Shown: positions 26,987 to 35,321, numbered from the stretch's first letter. The stretch is DNA of 39,973 nucleotides from an uncultured Erysipelotrichaceae bacterium (GCA_902800945.1 CADCFX010000025.1:1-39973), one strand, 5' to 3'. Numbers and translations: made by a program. Notes: generated by a model not told the origin, from the sequence alone.

Positions 26987-27655
26987 ATGTATGAAAGGAT
27001 TCTTAGAATACTGTCTTTAGAAGAATTGGATTTAATACAGAATAAAAAGATTCTAATAGTTGGTCTTGGTGGGGTAGGTGGAGCAGCTTTTGAGGCTTTG
27101 GTTAGAACTGGTATTAAAAGTATTACGGTTATTGACAATGATGAATTCGAAATAAGCAATCTTAATAGACAACTTTTATCTACTAGGTCTTATATAGGTA
27201 AGAATAAAGCTTTTTCAGCTTATATGATGGCTAAAGATATTAATCCTGATGTTTTAGTCGATTATAAAGAAATGTTTCTAGATGAATCTAATATTGACGA
27301 TTTAAATATCGGTCACTATGATTATGTTTTGGATTGTTGTGATTCTGTTAATACTAAGGTTGCTCTTATTGAAAAATGTGTTCACTTTGGAGTTAAAATA
27401 ATCGCTTCTATGGGCACTGGAAATAGACTTGATCCTACTAAGCTAATAATAACAGATATTTGGAGAACTAATTATGATCCTTTAGCTAAGAAGATAAGGT
27501 CTTTGCTTAGAAAGAGGAATATTAATTCTAAAATTATGGTTGTTACAAGTACGGAAATCCCTCGGAAATCTAGTGATGGGGTTGGGTCTTTAGCTTTTGT
27601 TCCAAATTGTGCAGGATTTTTTATGGCAAGTTTTGTAATTAATGATATAATATAA
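26987..27655 (+). CDS. tcdA: tRNA threonylcarbamoyladenosine dehydratase
   Basis: An E1-like enzyme that cyclises t6A37 of tRNA to ct6A using ATP. The 222-residue protein has the nucleotide-binding VGLGGVGGAAFEALVRTGI near residues 26-44, VIDNDEFEISNLNRQ with the conserved Asp and Asn-Arg, DYVLDCCDSVNTKVAL, the basic DPLAKKIRSLLRKR, and VGSLAFVPNCAGF at the C-terminus. It is slightly shorter than E. coli TcdA. It matches B. subtilis YrvM, which also lies next to 6S RNA and near rarA. ATG with AGGGGT six bases upstream. Confidence 0.92.
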   Translation: MYERILRILSLEELDLIQNKKILIVGLGGVGGAAFEALVRTGIKSITVIDNDEFEISNLNRQLLSTRSYIGKNKAFSAYMMAKDINPDVLVDYKEMFLDESNIDDLNIGHYDYVLDCCDSVNTKVALIEKCVHFGVKIIASMGTGNRLDPTKLIITDIWRTNYDPLAKKIRSLLRKRNINSKIMVVTSTEIPRKSSDGVGSLAFVPNCAGFFMASFVINDII

Positions 27656-27670
27656 GTGGGAATGGTGTTT

Positions 27671-28000
27671 ATGGATGAGGAAAAGGTAGAGAAGAATAAT
27701 CTTGACGAAATTATGAAAGATAGTACGTTAAATAATCCGGAATTGACTTTTTGCGAAAAGACTACTTATTTAGATTTTTTGTTGTCTAATGCGCAAACGG
27801 AGGAAGAAAAGGATGAGATTAAAAAGACTATTAATGAATTCTTAGAGATTTCGAAGGAAGACGATACTGAAGTTGTTATTGAGGAAGCTGATAAAGATGT
27901 CGACGAAGTAGAAATTGAAAAAATTGAAGAAATTGGTTCAGAGGATGACTTAGATGAAGAAGATTCTTCTGAAGATGAGGAAGATGATTTGGAAGATTAA
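27671..28000 (+). CDS. Small acidic protein, unknown
   Basis: About 109 residues. The first half is helical and mixed-charge (EIMKDSTLNNPELTF, EEEKDEIKKTINEFLEI). The second half is an extremely acidic Glu/Asp tail with very few hydrophobic residues, probably disordered. I do not recognise a family. GTG 27656 and ATG 27662 are also in frame; ATG 27671 is best spaced from the GTGGGA. It follows tcdA by 15 bases and ends on a bidirectional terminator. Confidence 0.65.
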   Translation: MDEEKVEKNNLDEIMKDSTLNNPELTFCEKTTYLDFLLSNAQTEEEKDEIKKTINEFLEISKEDDTEVVIEEADKDVDEVEIEKIEEIGSEDDLDEEDSSEDEEDDLED

Positions 28001-28030
28001 AAAAGTAGAATAACACTTATTCTACTTTTT
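28000..28030. terminator. Strong bidirectional terminator
   Basis: A perfect 14-bp stem, AAAAAGTAGAATAA (28000-28013) with TTATTCTACTTTTT (28017-28030), over a three-base loop. It serves the acidic-protein gene and, on the minus strand, gpsA, whose TAG stop lies in the stem. Confidence 0.92.
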
Positions 28031-28996
28031 ATTTATGAGAAATTCTCCTAGTTTATTTGGATTTTTCCCATTCATTACAATATCATATATTAAATCAATT
28101 ATAGGCATTTTAATTCTTTTTTTCTTAACTAATTTATAAATACTCTTTAGAGTATAATAGCCTTCTACTGTATTTGAATTAAGATATTCGGCGATTTGTT
28201 TTTTGTTATTTGTTGCTACTACTTGCCCAAAACTAAAATTTCTGCTTTTTGTGGATGTACATGTTAGTAAAAGATCTCCAACTCCGGCAAATGATAGAAT
28301 TGTTTTGGGGTTGCCACCAAGCTTTGAAATCAGCGCTTTTATATCGTGAAGACTTTCTGTTATTAGAAAACTTCTTGTTGATTCTGGATATCCTAGTCCG
28401 TCTAGGATTCCAGAAGCTACAGCTATAACATTTTTTATACTGCCACATATCTGTAAACCAATTAGATCGTTTGTTTCTCTAAGTTTTAATGTATCGTTTG
28501 ATAACACTTCTTTTATTTTTTTTATTGTTTTTTTACTTTTACTAGCGATTGACAAACCAATCGGATTAGTTCCTATCATATCTATTGCGAATGATGGACC
28601 GCTTATGTTGGCGATTTTCTTTGTTTTTAAAGTATTATAGGCAATATCGCTTAAAAATTCACACTTATTGTTGTCTATTCCTTTTGATGCTATACATATT
28701 ATTTGCTCTTTTGTGACTATTTCTTTTATATCTTGGCAAACTTTACCTACGTAAGCCGCTGCTGGGACTAAGAATACTATTTCTGAACCTTTTATGGCCT
28801 CTTCATAATCCGTTGTTAATTTTATTTCTTTTGGCATATCATGGTCCTTTATTGTACCTGTTATTCTTCCATTTTTTAAGTATTCTTTGTATCTTTCTTC
28901 AGATTCGGTCCACATTATAATGTTTTTGTTATTCTTATAAACTTGTTCTGCTATTGCGCTACTGTAGGCGCCTGTTCCTATTATTGCTATTTTCAT
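28022..28996 (-). CDS. gpsA: Glycerol-3-phosphate dehydrogenase [NAD(P)+]
   Basis: GpsA reduces dihydroxyacetone phosphate to sn-glycerol 3-phosphate for phospholipid synthesis. The 324 residues show the Rossmann GTGAYSSAIAEQV at residues 7-19, VFLVPAAAY, GPSFAIDM near 137, the catalytic-lysine region GSIKNVIAVASGI near 186, and LGGNPKTILSFAGVGDLLLTC near 230 with SRNFSFG after it. The glycine loop is divergent (GAYSS where many have GAWGT), but the pattern is clear. Its start overlaps the end of rarA by four bases (ATGA), so both are one minus-strand unit. Confidence 0.93.
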   Translation of the reverse strand: MKIAIIGTGAYSSAIAEQVYKNNKNIIMWTESEERYKEYLKNGRITGTIKDHDMPKEIKLTTDYEEAIKGSEIVFLVPAAAYVGKVCQDIKEIVTKEQIICIASKGIDNNKCEFLSDIAYNTLKTKKIANISGPSFAIDMIGTNPIGLSIASKSKKTIKKIKEVLSNDTLKLRETNDLIGLQICGSIKNVIAVASGILDGLGYPESTRSFLITESLHDIKALISKLGGNPKTILSFAGVGDLLLTCTSTKSRNFSFGQVVATNNKKQIAEYLNSNTVEGYYTLKSIYKLVKKKRIKMPIIDLIYDIVMNGKNPNKLGEFLINKK

Positions 28997-30195
28997 TTTT
29001 TTTCACCTGTCATTTCTTTATGCAATTTATTTAAATTTTGTTCATATTTATTATTGTTTGGCTGATAATATTTTTTGTTTTTAATATTATCTGGTAAATA
29101 TTGTTGCTTTACCCAAGAGTTTGGATAATTATGGGGATATTTGTATAGGGGAGAGTTTGTTTTTAAGTGGATTGGTAAGTTTCCAACATCTCCGTTTTCT
29201 ATATCCTTTATTGCATCATCTAGGGCTATATGAGCGCTATTGCTTTTGGGACTTAAAGCCATTTCTGCTACTATTGTTCCCAAAGGTATTCTTGCTTCTG
29301 GTAGTCCAACCATTTCAGCTGCATTAATTGCAGCCATAAGTTTTGGCCCCATTGCAGGATTTGCTAAGCCGATGTCTTCATATACTATGACACTTAATCT
29401 ACGATATATGCTGTCTAAATCTCCTTCGGTTATTAATCTAGCGAGGTAATGGAGTGAGGCGTTTACATCTGATCCGCGAATTGATTTTTGTAATCCAGAT
29501 AGTACGTCATAATGCCCATCTTCGCCAGAGTCTGAGAAAAATATCGCTTTTGGATTAATGTTTTCTATAATTTCTTTTGTTATGTGTTTTTTATTTGAAC
29601 CATAATATGCTAGCTCTAGGATATTTATTGCATTTCTTAAATCTCCTGATGATAATTTTGCTATTATGTTTTTTGCTTCATCGTCAACTTTGATTCCATT
29701 CAGATGCTTTGTTGCTCTTTCTATTCCTTGGATTATTTCGTCGGTAGTTAATTCTTTTAGTTCAAATATTTGACAACGACTTCTAATTGCTGGATTTATT
29801 TTATGGTAAGGATTTGATGTTGTCATTCCTATTAATATAATTAAACCGCTTTCTATGTATGGTAGTAATAAATCTTGCTTATCTTTATTTAAACGATGTA
29901 TTTCGTCCATTATTACTATCATTTCGCCTTCCATTTTAGCTTCTTCTATGACTATATCAAAATCTTGTTTATTGTTTATTGTAGCATTTAATAGGCGAAA
30001 TGGCTTGTTTAAACTATTGGCGATTGCTGTAGCTATAGAAGTTTTTCCTATTCCTGGTTTACCATAAAGTATCATACTTACTAAATGATTATTTTCTACA
30101 AGATTTCGTATTATTTTATTATTTCCTACTAGGTGTTGCTGCCCAATTATTTCATCTAGGTTTTTAGGCCTTAGTTTGTCGGCCAAAATTTCCAT
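28993..30195 (-). CDS. rarA: Replication-associated recombination protein A (RarA/MgsA)
   Basis: A AAA+ ATPase acting at stalled forks and related to clamp-loader subunits. The 400 residues show LRPKNLDEIIGQQHLVG at the N-terminus, Walker A GKPGIGKTS near 46-54, Walker B VIMDEIHRLNK near 93-103, sensor 1 LIGMTTSNP, and the arginine-finger region NPAIRSRCQIFEL. The RarA-specific C-terminal tetramer domain contains VYEDIGLANP, EARIPLGTIVAEMAL and SPLYKYPHNYP. It is B. subtilis YrvN, normally beside YrvM (tcdA), as it is here apart from the strand. ATG with AGGTGATGAT upstream. Confidence 0.95.
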   Translation of the reverse strand: MEILADKLRPKNLDEIIGQQHLVGNNKIIRNLVENNHLVSMILYGKPGIGKTSIATAIANSLNKPFRLLNATINNKQDFDIVIEEAKMEGEMIVIMDEIHRLNKDKQDLLLPYIESGLIILIGMTTSNPYHKINPAIRSRCQIFELKELTTDEIIQGIERATKHLNGIKVDDEAKNIIAKLSSGDLRNAINILELAYYGSNKKHITKEIIENINPKAIFFSDSGEDGHYDVLSGLQKSIRGSDVNASLHYLARLITEGDLDSIYRRLSVIVYEDIGLANPAMGPKLMAAINAAEMVGLPEARIPLGTIVAEMALSPKSNSAHIALDDAIKDIENGDVGNLPIHLKTNSPLYKYPHNYPNSWVKQQYLPDNIKNKKYYQPNNNKYEQNLNKLHKEMTGEKK

Positions 30196-30245
30196 ATCAT
30201 CACCTCGTATTTGTTCTATTATATCATTATATACTAATATTATAA

Positions 30246-30274
30246 TAGACTTTTTGTTAAAAAAAGATTATAAT
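30246..30274 (+). promoter_or_regulatory. xerD promoter
   Basis: TAGACT (30246-30251), 17 bases, then a perfect TATAAT (30269-30274). It lies in the 101-base gap shared with the divergent rarA. Confidence 0.6.
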
Positions 30275-30296
30275 TTTATTAGGGTAGGGATGTGCC

Positions 30297-31202
30297 ATGA
30301 ATGGGGAATATACCCAAAGTAGTTATATTTCAAAATATATTAATCATTTACAATATGAAAGAGGCCTTAGTGATAATACTGTTGCTAGTTATTCTTATGA
30401 CTTAAAAGATTTTGATGTCTTTTTTGGTGGTCGTTTGTTAGCGCTAGAGTATGAAGATATTCAAAAATATTTGGAATCTAAGGGTGACTTAAGTAGTAGG
30501 AGTGTTGCCCATCATGTAACTGTTCTTACTTCTTTTTATAATTTTTTGGTTAATGAAAAAATTATTGATAGTAATCCCTGTGAAAATATTATTAGTGCTA
30601 AACTTCCTAAAAAATTGCCTGTATATTTAACTGAAGAGGAAGTAAACAGACTGTTGGATATTTCTTTGGTTACTGAATATGATTATCGTAACAAGGCGAT
30701 GCTGGAGCTTCTTTATGCTACTGGCCTTAGAATATCGGAATTGATTAATTTGCGTGTTAATGATGTGAGTTTTGATGAATGTTTAGTAAGAGTTTTTGGG
30801 AAGGGGAAAAAAGAAAGAATTGTTCCTGTTGCTGATGTAGCTTTGAAATATTTAAGAATATATATTCAGTCTTACAGGGAATTAATCTTACGTGATTCTA
30901 TTTCAGATTTTATTTTTATTAGTAATAGTAAGAAAAAAATATCCAGACAAGGTTTTTTTAAAATTTTAAAAAAAGAAGCGGCTAGGGCTGGAATTGAAAA
31001 AGAAGTATCTCCCCATGTGCTTAGACATTCATTTGCTACACATTTATTAAGTCATGGCGCTAATTTGAGGGTTATACAAGAATTATTAGGGCATGAGGAT
31101 ATTTCCACTACCGAAATATATGCTCATTTAGTTAATGAAAAACTTAAAGATGATTATACATATCATCCTAGAAATAAGAAAGGTGAATCGTATGAAGAAT
31201 AA
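30297..31202 (+). CDS. xerD: Tyrosine recombinase XerD-like
   Basis: A Xer recombinase that resolves chromosome dimers at dif, usually with XerC. The 301 residues have an N-terminal SAM-like core-binding domain (about 8-95, with the YERGLSDNTVASYSYDL helix pair) and the catalytic domain. The full set of catalytic residues is seen: Arg in ATGLRISEL, Lys in GKGKKERIVP, HVLRHSFATHLL with His and Arg, His in LGHEDISTTEIY, and Tyr in EIYAH. Length and layout match XerC/D; the exact paralogue is less certain. A dif-like site lies about 650 bases downstream, which supports the housekeeping role over a phage integrase. Confidence 0.92.
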   Translation: MNGEYTQSSYISKYINHLQYERGLSDNTVASYSYDLKDFDVFFGGRLLALEYEDIQKYLESKGDLSSRSVAHHVTVLTSFYNFLVNEKIIDSNPCENIISAKLPKKLPVYLTEEEVNRLLDISLVTEYDYRNKAMLELLYATGLRISELINLRVNDVSFDECLVRVFGKGKKERIVPVADVALKYLRIYIQSYRELILRDSISDFIFISNSKKKISRQGFFKILKKEAARAGIEKEVSPHVLRHSFATHLLSHGANLRVIQELLGHEDISTTEIYAHLVNEKLKDDYTYHPRNKKGESYEE

Positions 31203-31818
31203 ATTAATTACACTTGCGATTATGATTGTTTTGGGAGTAGGGGCTTTCTTTATTGGAAGAAGCTATTATTATAACAATATTTATAATTATACGAGAATTA
31301 TTAATGATTCTTTAGAAAATTTTTATGTTAGTTGGCAGACTAGTGACCTTGATCCGATTAGTGTCGTTTTAGATAAGTATAAGGAAAATGATTCAAAACT
31401 TCTTGATGTACAGAATAAAATTTATAATAATCTAGACGGTTGGATTGATTATTTAGATGGTAAATACATTTGTGATGGGGCGAATGTTAATTCGTGCCGT
31501 TTATACTATAATGAGCTTATAAACATGGATACTAATATAAAAAAAATATTTGCATATAGAGATGGTATGCTTAGTCAAGATAAATATCAATTAATCAGCG
31601 ATAATATTGAAGTAAGGATTGAAGAAGTTAAAGAAATTATCGATGATCCTGCTTCTGTTAGGTCTAAAAACTATGAAGAAATTCGTTTAGGGAAATGTGA
31701 GAAAGCCTTAGAATGTTCAGAATGTAGAGCCGCTATGTGTGAATGTACATATGTTAACGGAGAAAATAAAAAAGAATCTATTCTTTGTAAAAACAAGCAA
31801 CAAGAGAGTAATAAATAG
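31192..31818 (+). CDS. Membrane-anchored protein with Cys-rich C-terminus
   Basis: 208 residues: a membrane anchor at about residues 5-21, a helical acidic external part, and a C-terminal cluster of seven cysteines in about 35 residues (KCEKALECSECRAAMCECT, then LCKN). This could bind metal or form disulphides. No family is recognised. ATG 31192 lies inside the end of xerD (11-base overlap) behind AGGTGA, so it is translationally coupled to xerD; this is conserved-looking packing but not proof of related function. Confidence 0.65.
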   Translation: MKNKLITLAIMIVLGVGAFFIGRSYYYNNIYNYTRIINDSLENFYVSWQTSDLDPISVVLDKYKENDSKLLDVQNKIYNNLDGWIDYLDGKYICDGANVNSCRLYYNELINMDTNIKKIFAYRDGMLSQDKYQLISDNIEVRIEEVKEIIDDPASVRSKNYEEIRLGKCEKALECSECRAAMCECTYVNGENKKESILCKNKQQESNK

Positions 31819-31856
31819 GGGACATATAATATGTTCTTTTATTACTTTTCACCCTC

Positions 31857-31884
31857 GGTTAACATAATATATATTATGCGAATA
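31857..31884. other. dif: Putative dif site (XerCD recombination site)
   Basis: A 28-bp site. Read on the minus strand it has TATTCGCATAA as the left arm, a shared ATATAT centre and TTATGTTAACC as the right arm. Positions 10-23 are identical to the B. subtilis dif site as I remember it, 21 of 28 bases match overall, and about 24 of 28 fit the degenerate Firmicutes consensus. The core CATAATATATATTATG is a perfect palindrome, as expected near the two binding arms. It lies close to xerD and where gene orientation switches. Confidence 0.75.
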
Positions 31885-31999
31885 AGAATGTTTGAATTAA
31901 AAATGATTTATATATAGTGTTTTATTCTATGATTTCTTTTCTCTTTTTATATAATTATTACGTTATTATATGATTATAAATGATAAATAAATTTAATTT

Positions 32000-32046
32000 A
32001 AAAATTTCTAAATTTAAATTTGAAAAATTATTTTTTAGAAATTTTT
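32000..32046. repeat. 13-bp perfect AT-rich inverted repeat
   Basis: AAAAATTTCTAAA (32000-32012) is exactly complementary to TTTAGAAATTTTT (32034-32046), with a 21-base AT-only-like spacer. T-runs on both sides mean it could also act as a weak terminator. Confidence 0.6.
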
Positions 32047-32055
32047 TTATTTTTT

Positions 32056-32452
32056 AAAATTGGAATCGAATTATAATTAGATGAATATTCTATTATTTGA
32101 AGTAGATTTAAAATCGGTATCGAGATATAATTAGATGGACAATTTACCACCTCACTTCCCCTACTTACAAGGACGTAAAAAATAGGGGATTAGAAAAATC
32201 GGAATCGAGAATCAAATTAATGATCAGATTATCATCTTATTACTTTTTTATTTTTAATTTTAATTTTAAAATCAGCATCGAGATATAATTAGATGATAAT
32301 TTATACATCTCGATTAATATTTGATATTTTTATAATTATATAAATATTATATAAGAGAGGTCTTACTCCCCTATTTTCTTAAAATATGAAATAGGGGAAT
32401 TGAAAACTGGAATCGAAATAATAAAAGATGATATTCTTATCATCTTATTTCG
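32056..32452. repeat. Five-copy 28-base repeat family in the terminus intergenic region
   Basis: Copies begin at 32056, 32110, 32195, 32268 and 32403. The pattern is AAAATCGGAATCGA followed by a TATAATTAGATG-like half; AAAA, TCGA and the AATTAGATG end are best kept. Four copies continue into a hairpin that keeps pairing while its bases change: AGATGG/CCACCT in copy 2 (one mismatch), TGAT/ATCA in copy 3, AGATG/CATCT in copy 4, and AGATGATA/TATCATCT in copy 5. Spacing is irregular (54, 85, 73 and 135 bases). The region has no long reading frame. Together with the hairpins listed next, this is the content of the 728-base gene-free stretch 31819-32546. Confidence 0.8.
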
Positions 32453-32530
32453 TGTTTTAAAAGGCTATATACAAGTTTTATCATAAAAGAGTATAAATTC
32501 CCCTACTTTTCTTTTAAATTCAGTAGGGGA
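32157..32530. repeat. Three TCCCCTA...TAGGGGA hairpins interleaved with the 28-base repeats
   Basis: Hairpins at 32157-32189, 32367-32398 and 32499-32530. Stems are TCCCCTA/TAGGGGA (first), TCCCCTATTT/AAATAGGGGA (second) and TCCCCTACT/AGTAGGGGA (third); the T-A to C-G exchange at the eighth base keeps pairing. The first two are each followed within about five bases by a 28-base repeat, making a composite unit of about 84 bases (32157-32240 and 32367-32450). Confidence 0.8.
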
Positions 32531-32533
32531 CTT

Positions 32534-32556
32534 AAAAAAGGCTTTATTAAGCCTTT
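32534..32556 (-). terminator. Terminator of the HTH gene
   Basis: The stem AAAGGCTT (32537-32544) pairs with AAGCCTTT (32549-32556) over a four-base loop. On the minus strand a run of T follows. The TAA stop lies in the hairpin. Confidence 0.85.
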
Positions 32557-33314
32557 CTAGATTCTATTTCTGCCATTTTTTCGAATACTTCAGCACCATT
32601 ATCTTTAGTTATTTCTTTATATCCGAGTTCTCTTAGGGCTTGGATCTTTAATGTGTTTAGCTGTTGAGTCCGCGATAACTTTTCCTCTTTTTTTTGTTCT
32701 ATTTCTTGTACAAATCTTCTATGTGTTTCAGCTAATCTTGATCTTGATGCACCGCCGTTATGGTATAGATTTAAAGCTGAGTATAATATTCCTTCGAATA
32801 TAAATTGTTTTTCTTCGTTAAATTTATATTCTTCTGGTTCTGTAAAACCAGTTGTTTTACTCATATATCCAAATATATATTTTATTTCTGGTACATTATC
32901 TATTGATTGTAATAAGTGATATAAATAAAGAAATGCGTTATAGTTTTCTTTATTTGACTCGTCACTTAGTTTTTCTTTTATTAGATATGTAATATCACTC
33001 AATAGCACTTGAGAATCTTTATTTAATCCTTTAAAATCGAATGTATTATCAAAACTACCACTGTTTTTTACCCCTTGATTTAGACGACTTTCAACGGACA
33101 TTAGGTAATCTGTTGTTACTTTTATTCCGGGTATTTCTTTTGCATCTGAAACATCTAATAGTTTTAACAATAATAGCTTTTTTTCTTTTGGCCATTTGTT
33201 TATGTCTTTTAGTTCTAAGTAGTTATATACCATTTGTCTAGATACACCAAGATATTTGGCTAATCTAACTTTTGAAATTCCTAATTCTTGAAATAATTCA
33301 TTTAATACATCCAT
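32547..33314 (-). CDS. XRE-like helix-turn-helix DNA-binding protein
   Basis: 255 residues. The N-terminus (about 1-45) forms an HTH: ELFQELGISKVRLAKYLGV then SRQMVYNYLELKDINKWP, with the recognition helix around SRQMVYNYL. The remainder (about 70-255) is helical and charged, with a long basic/acidic coiled segment near 195-225, and no domain I recognise. It probably acts as a regulator or DNA-binding protein. It borders the repeat array and has a perfect consensus promoter, so the repeats are possible binding sites (inference). Confidence 0.75.
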   Translation of the reverse strand: MDVLNELFQELGISKVRLAKYLGVSRQMVYNYLELKDINKWPKEKKLLLLKLLDVSDAKEIPGIKVTTDYLMSVESRLNQGVKNSGSFDNTFDFKGLNKDSQVLLSDITYLIKEKLSDESNKENYNAFLYLYHLLQSIDNVPEIKYIFGYMSKTTGFTEPEEYKFNEEKQFIFEGILYSALNLYHNGGASRSRLAETHRRFVQEIEQKKEEKLSRTQQLNTLKIQALRELGYKEITKDNGAEVFEKMAEIESRKA

Positions 33315-33350
33315 TTTTTACCAATTCCCTTCGTATTGTTTTACAATTTA

Positions 33351-33379
33351 ATTATATTATTATACACTTTTTATGTCAA
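33351..33379 (-). promoter_or_regulatory. Perfect consensus sigma-A promoter of the HTH gene
   Basis: On the minus strand TTGACA (33374-33379), exactly 17 bases, then TATAAT (33351-33356). Both hexamers are perfect. Just downstream is a small palindrome, ATTGT-AAA-ACAAT, a possible operator. Confidence 0.85.
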
Positions 33380-33394
33380 GTGAATTGATAATAA

Positions 33395-34888
33395 TTAATC
33401 TCTTGATGCCCTTACAGCCTTGTTTTTCCCCCACTCTCTTATTTTGTTGATTTTTTCCGGATAGTTTTGGCTGATTGATACTACGTTTGACATTGTATTT
33501 AACAAAAACTCTTCTGTTATTCTAAAATTGGAATCTGATATTGTTTTGTAGGCCATTCCTCTTAATGTTGCTTCTATATCGGCGCTTGAATATCCTTCTG
33601 ATACTTCTACTAGTTTTGCTAGCAGATTCTCCCCTACTTCTATTTTTAGGTATTTTTTTGTATATAAGTCTATTAGTTCTTTCCTTTCCTTCTTGTTGGG
33701 TAAATCGACAAAGAATATTTCGTCAAAACGACCTTTTCTTGTTAGCTCTGGTGGTAAATCTTCTATATTGTTTGCTGATGCTACTACAAAGACTGGCTTT
33801 TCACATTCTTGTAACCAAAATAGAAATTGACCGATCATTTTAGAAGTTACTCCTCCAGTTGTGTCTTTTAAACCTTTTTCTATTTCATCAATCCATAGGA
33901 CACAAGGCGACATATATTCTGCTTTACTTAGAGCAGCTTTTAATTGCCTTTCGGACTGTCCAACATATTCACCCTGTACAGTTGCTAAATCAAGCCGATA
34001 TAGGGGATAATTAAATATTGATGCGATTGCTTTAGATGAAAAACTTTTCCCGCATCCCGGAACGCCTGTTAGAAGTATGCCTCGAGGCTGATTAATACCC
34101 CTCTCTTCTAGTTCTTTCTTTTTCAAGGGGTTACAGATATCTTTTTTTTCATATAGCCATTCTTTTAAGTTGTCTAATCCTGCTATATGTGTATTCTCAG
34201 GAATGTCTACCATTTCTAGTCCTGCCACATCTGTAAATAAGACTTTTTTTACATCTTTTAACTCATTTAAATCTGTTTTGGTTATTCTTCCTTTTGCTAA
34301 ATATGATGCAATGATGTTTCTTACTTCTATTTCACTTAACCCTTGTAGATAGCTAGCTGCTATATGTATGTCTTTCTCTTCCCATTCAATTGGAAGTTGG
34401 CTTCTATAATTATTTAGATTCTGTTTTATTATCTCATATATTTCTTCTTCTGTTGGATATGCTAAAGATACTGATAACCCTAATCGTGTTATATTTCCCC
34501 AGATCTTTTCGTTTGTTATTAGAATAATACTGCTATTAGCCGTTTCACATCTTTCAATTATCTCACATAGGTATCGTGATAGTAAATTGGAGTCGTTGAT
34601 ATCGGAGATGTCTCCGAATATGTAGTTTTGGTTTTCTTTTGTCTTTAAATCTTCTGCTATAAAATCTAATGTACTTGCTATTGTGTTTTCTTCTGATAAT
34701 AATTGATTATTACGAATATCTATGATTCCTTCTGACATTTTAAATAATTTAAAATCATAGTTCAAATCTTTTTGTACTTCCTTGAGTAGACGTATGGCTC
34801 TTCCTTTTTCGACTGTATCAATTATTATTACCGGAATTCTAGCTTTTAAATATCTGCTTATATATTTTTTTATCTCTTCATATGTCAT
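33395..34888 (-). CDS. Ycf46-like AAA+ ATPase
   Basis: 497 residues. The N-terminal domain (1-210) starts with [17 protein letters not shown] and is typical of Ycf46-type proteins. A AAA+ module follows: Walker A GVPGCGKS at 275-282, Walker [12 protein letters not shown] at 329-339, sensor 1 in [12 protein letters not shown] (about 368-379), arginine-finger region [16 protein letters not shown], and sensor 2 near SSADIEA (434-440). Ycf46 proteins are poorly characterised; a role in photosynthesis regulation in cyanobacteria cannot apply here. It starts four bases after the preceding gene and is the last gene of a four-gene unit. Confidence 0.85.
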   Translation of the reverse strand: MTYEEIKKYISRYLKARIPVIIIDTVEKGRAIRLLKEVQKDLNYDFKLFKMSEGIIDIRNNQLLSEENTIASTLDFIAEDLKTKENQNYIFGDISDINDSNLLSRYLCEIIERCETANSSIILITNEKIWGNITRLGLSVSLAYPTEEEIYEIIKQNLNNYRSQLPIEWEEKDIHIAASYLQGLSEIEVRNIIASYLAKGRITKTDLNELKDVKKVLFTDVAGLEMVDIPENTHIAGLDNLKEWLYEKKDICNPLKKKELEERGINQPRGILLTGVPGCGKSFSSKAIASIFNYPLYRLDLATVQGEYVGQSERQLKAALSKAEYMSPCVLWIDEIEKGLKDTTGGVTSKMIGQFLFWLQECEKPVFVVASANNIEDLPPELTRKGRFDEIFFVDLPNKKERKELIDLYTKKYLKIEVGENLLAKLVEVSEGYSSADIEATLRGMAYKTISDSNFRITEEFLLNTMSNVVSISQNYPEKINKIREWGKNKAVRASRD

Positions 34889-34892
34889 TTTC

Positions 34893-35321
34893 TCACCTTT
34901 TTTTCTTTTTCTTTTCTATTATAGATTTGTACATTCCGCTTGGATCTATTTCTAGCGCTTTTTTAATTAGTATTTCGTATACTATATCTTTTTCTTTTTC
35001 AATATAATCTATCAATCTATTTCTTGTATCCTCACTAATCTGTTTTATTAAGCATATGTCTTTGGCGAACTGTATATCTTTCTCAAAATTGCATATAGTT
35101 ATATCTAAGGAGTTTGGGTTGTGAAATGTTTCTTTTATATCGTTTATTACGTTTCTAATTGCCTTTTTTAACTTTTCAATTATTAATTCTTCTAATTTGG
35201 GCGTCAACATTTCTTCAATATTTTGATTATATGCAGATTTTTTTATTCTTTCTAGATATTGATAGTTTCTATTGCTTTTTTTTAAAAGGTCTATAATATC
35301 TAACCATTCGTTATAGTTCAT
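34893..35321 (-). CDS. Helical protein of unknown function in the Ycf46-like operon
   Basis: A 142-residue hydrophilic protein, predicted mostly helical, with no membrane segment, many Lys, Glu and Ile, and a basic C-terminus (KSIIEKKKKKR). I recognise no family. Its ATG overlaps the TGA of the 48-residue gene (ATGA) and its stop is four bases before the ATPase start, so all are translationally coupled. It may be an adaptor for the ATPase (inference from operon only). Confidence 0.7.
   Translation of the reverse strand: MNYNEWLDIIDLLKKSNRNYQYLERIKKSAYNQNIEEMLTPKLEELIIEKLKKAIRNVINDIKETFHNPNSLDITICNFEKDIQFAKDICLIKQISEDTRNRLIDYIEKEKDIVYEILIKKALEIDPSGMYKSIIEKKKKKR

Noticed and set aside
30297..31202. 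Phage or transposon integrase
   Set aside because: Length and motif spacing fit housekeeping XerC/D, there are no phage genes around, and a dif-like site lies close by.
32056..32452. CRISPR array
   Set aside because: Repeat copies are degenerate and spaced 54 to 135 bases apart, with no spacers of even length and no cas genes nearby.
32056..32452. Type III toxin-antitoxin RNA (tandem antitoxin repeats)
   Set aside because: Repeats are not a head-to-tail tandem array and the adjacent gene encodes an HTH protein, not a ToxN-like endoribonuclease.
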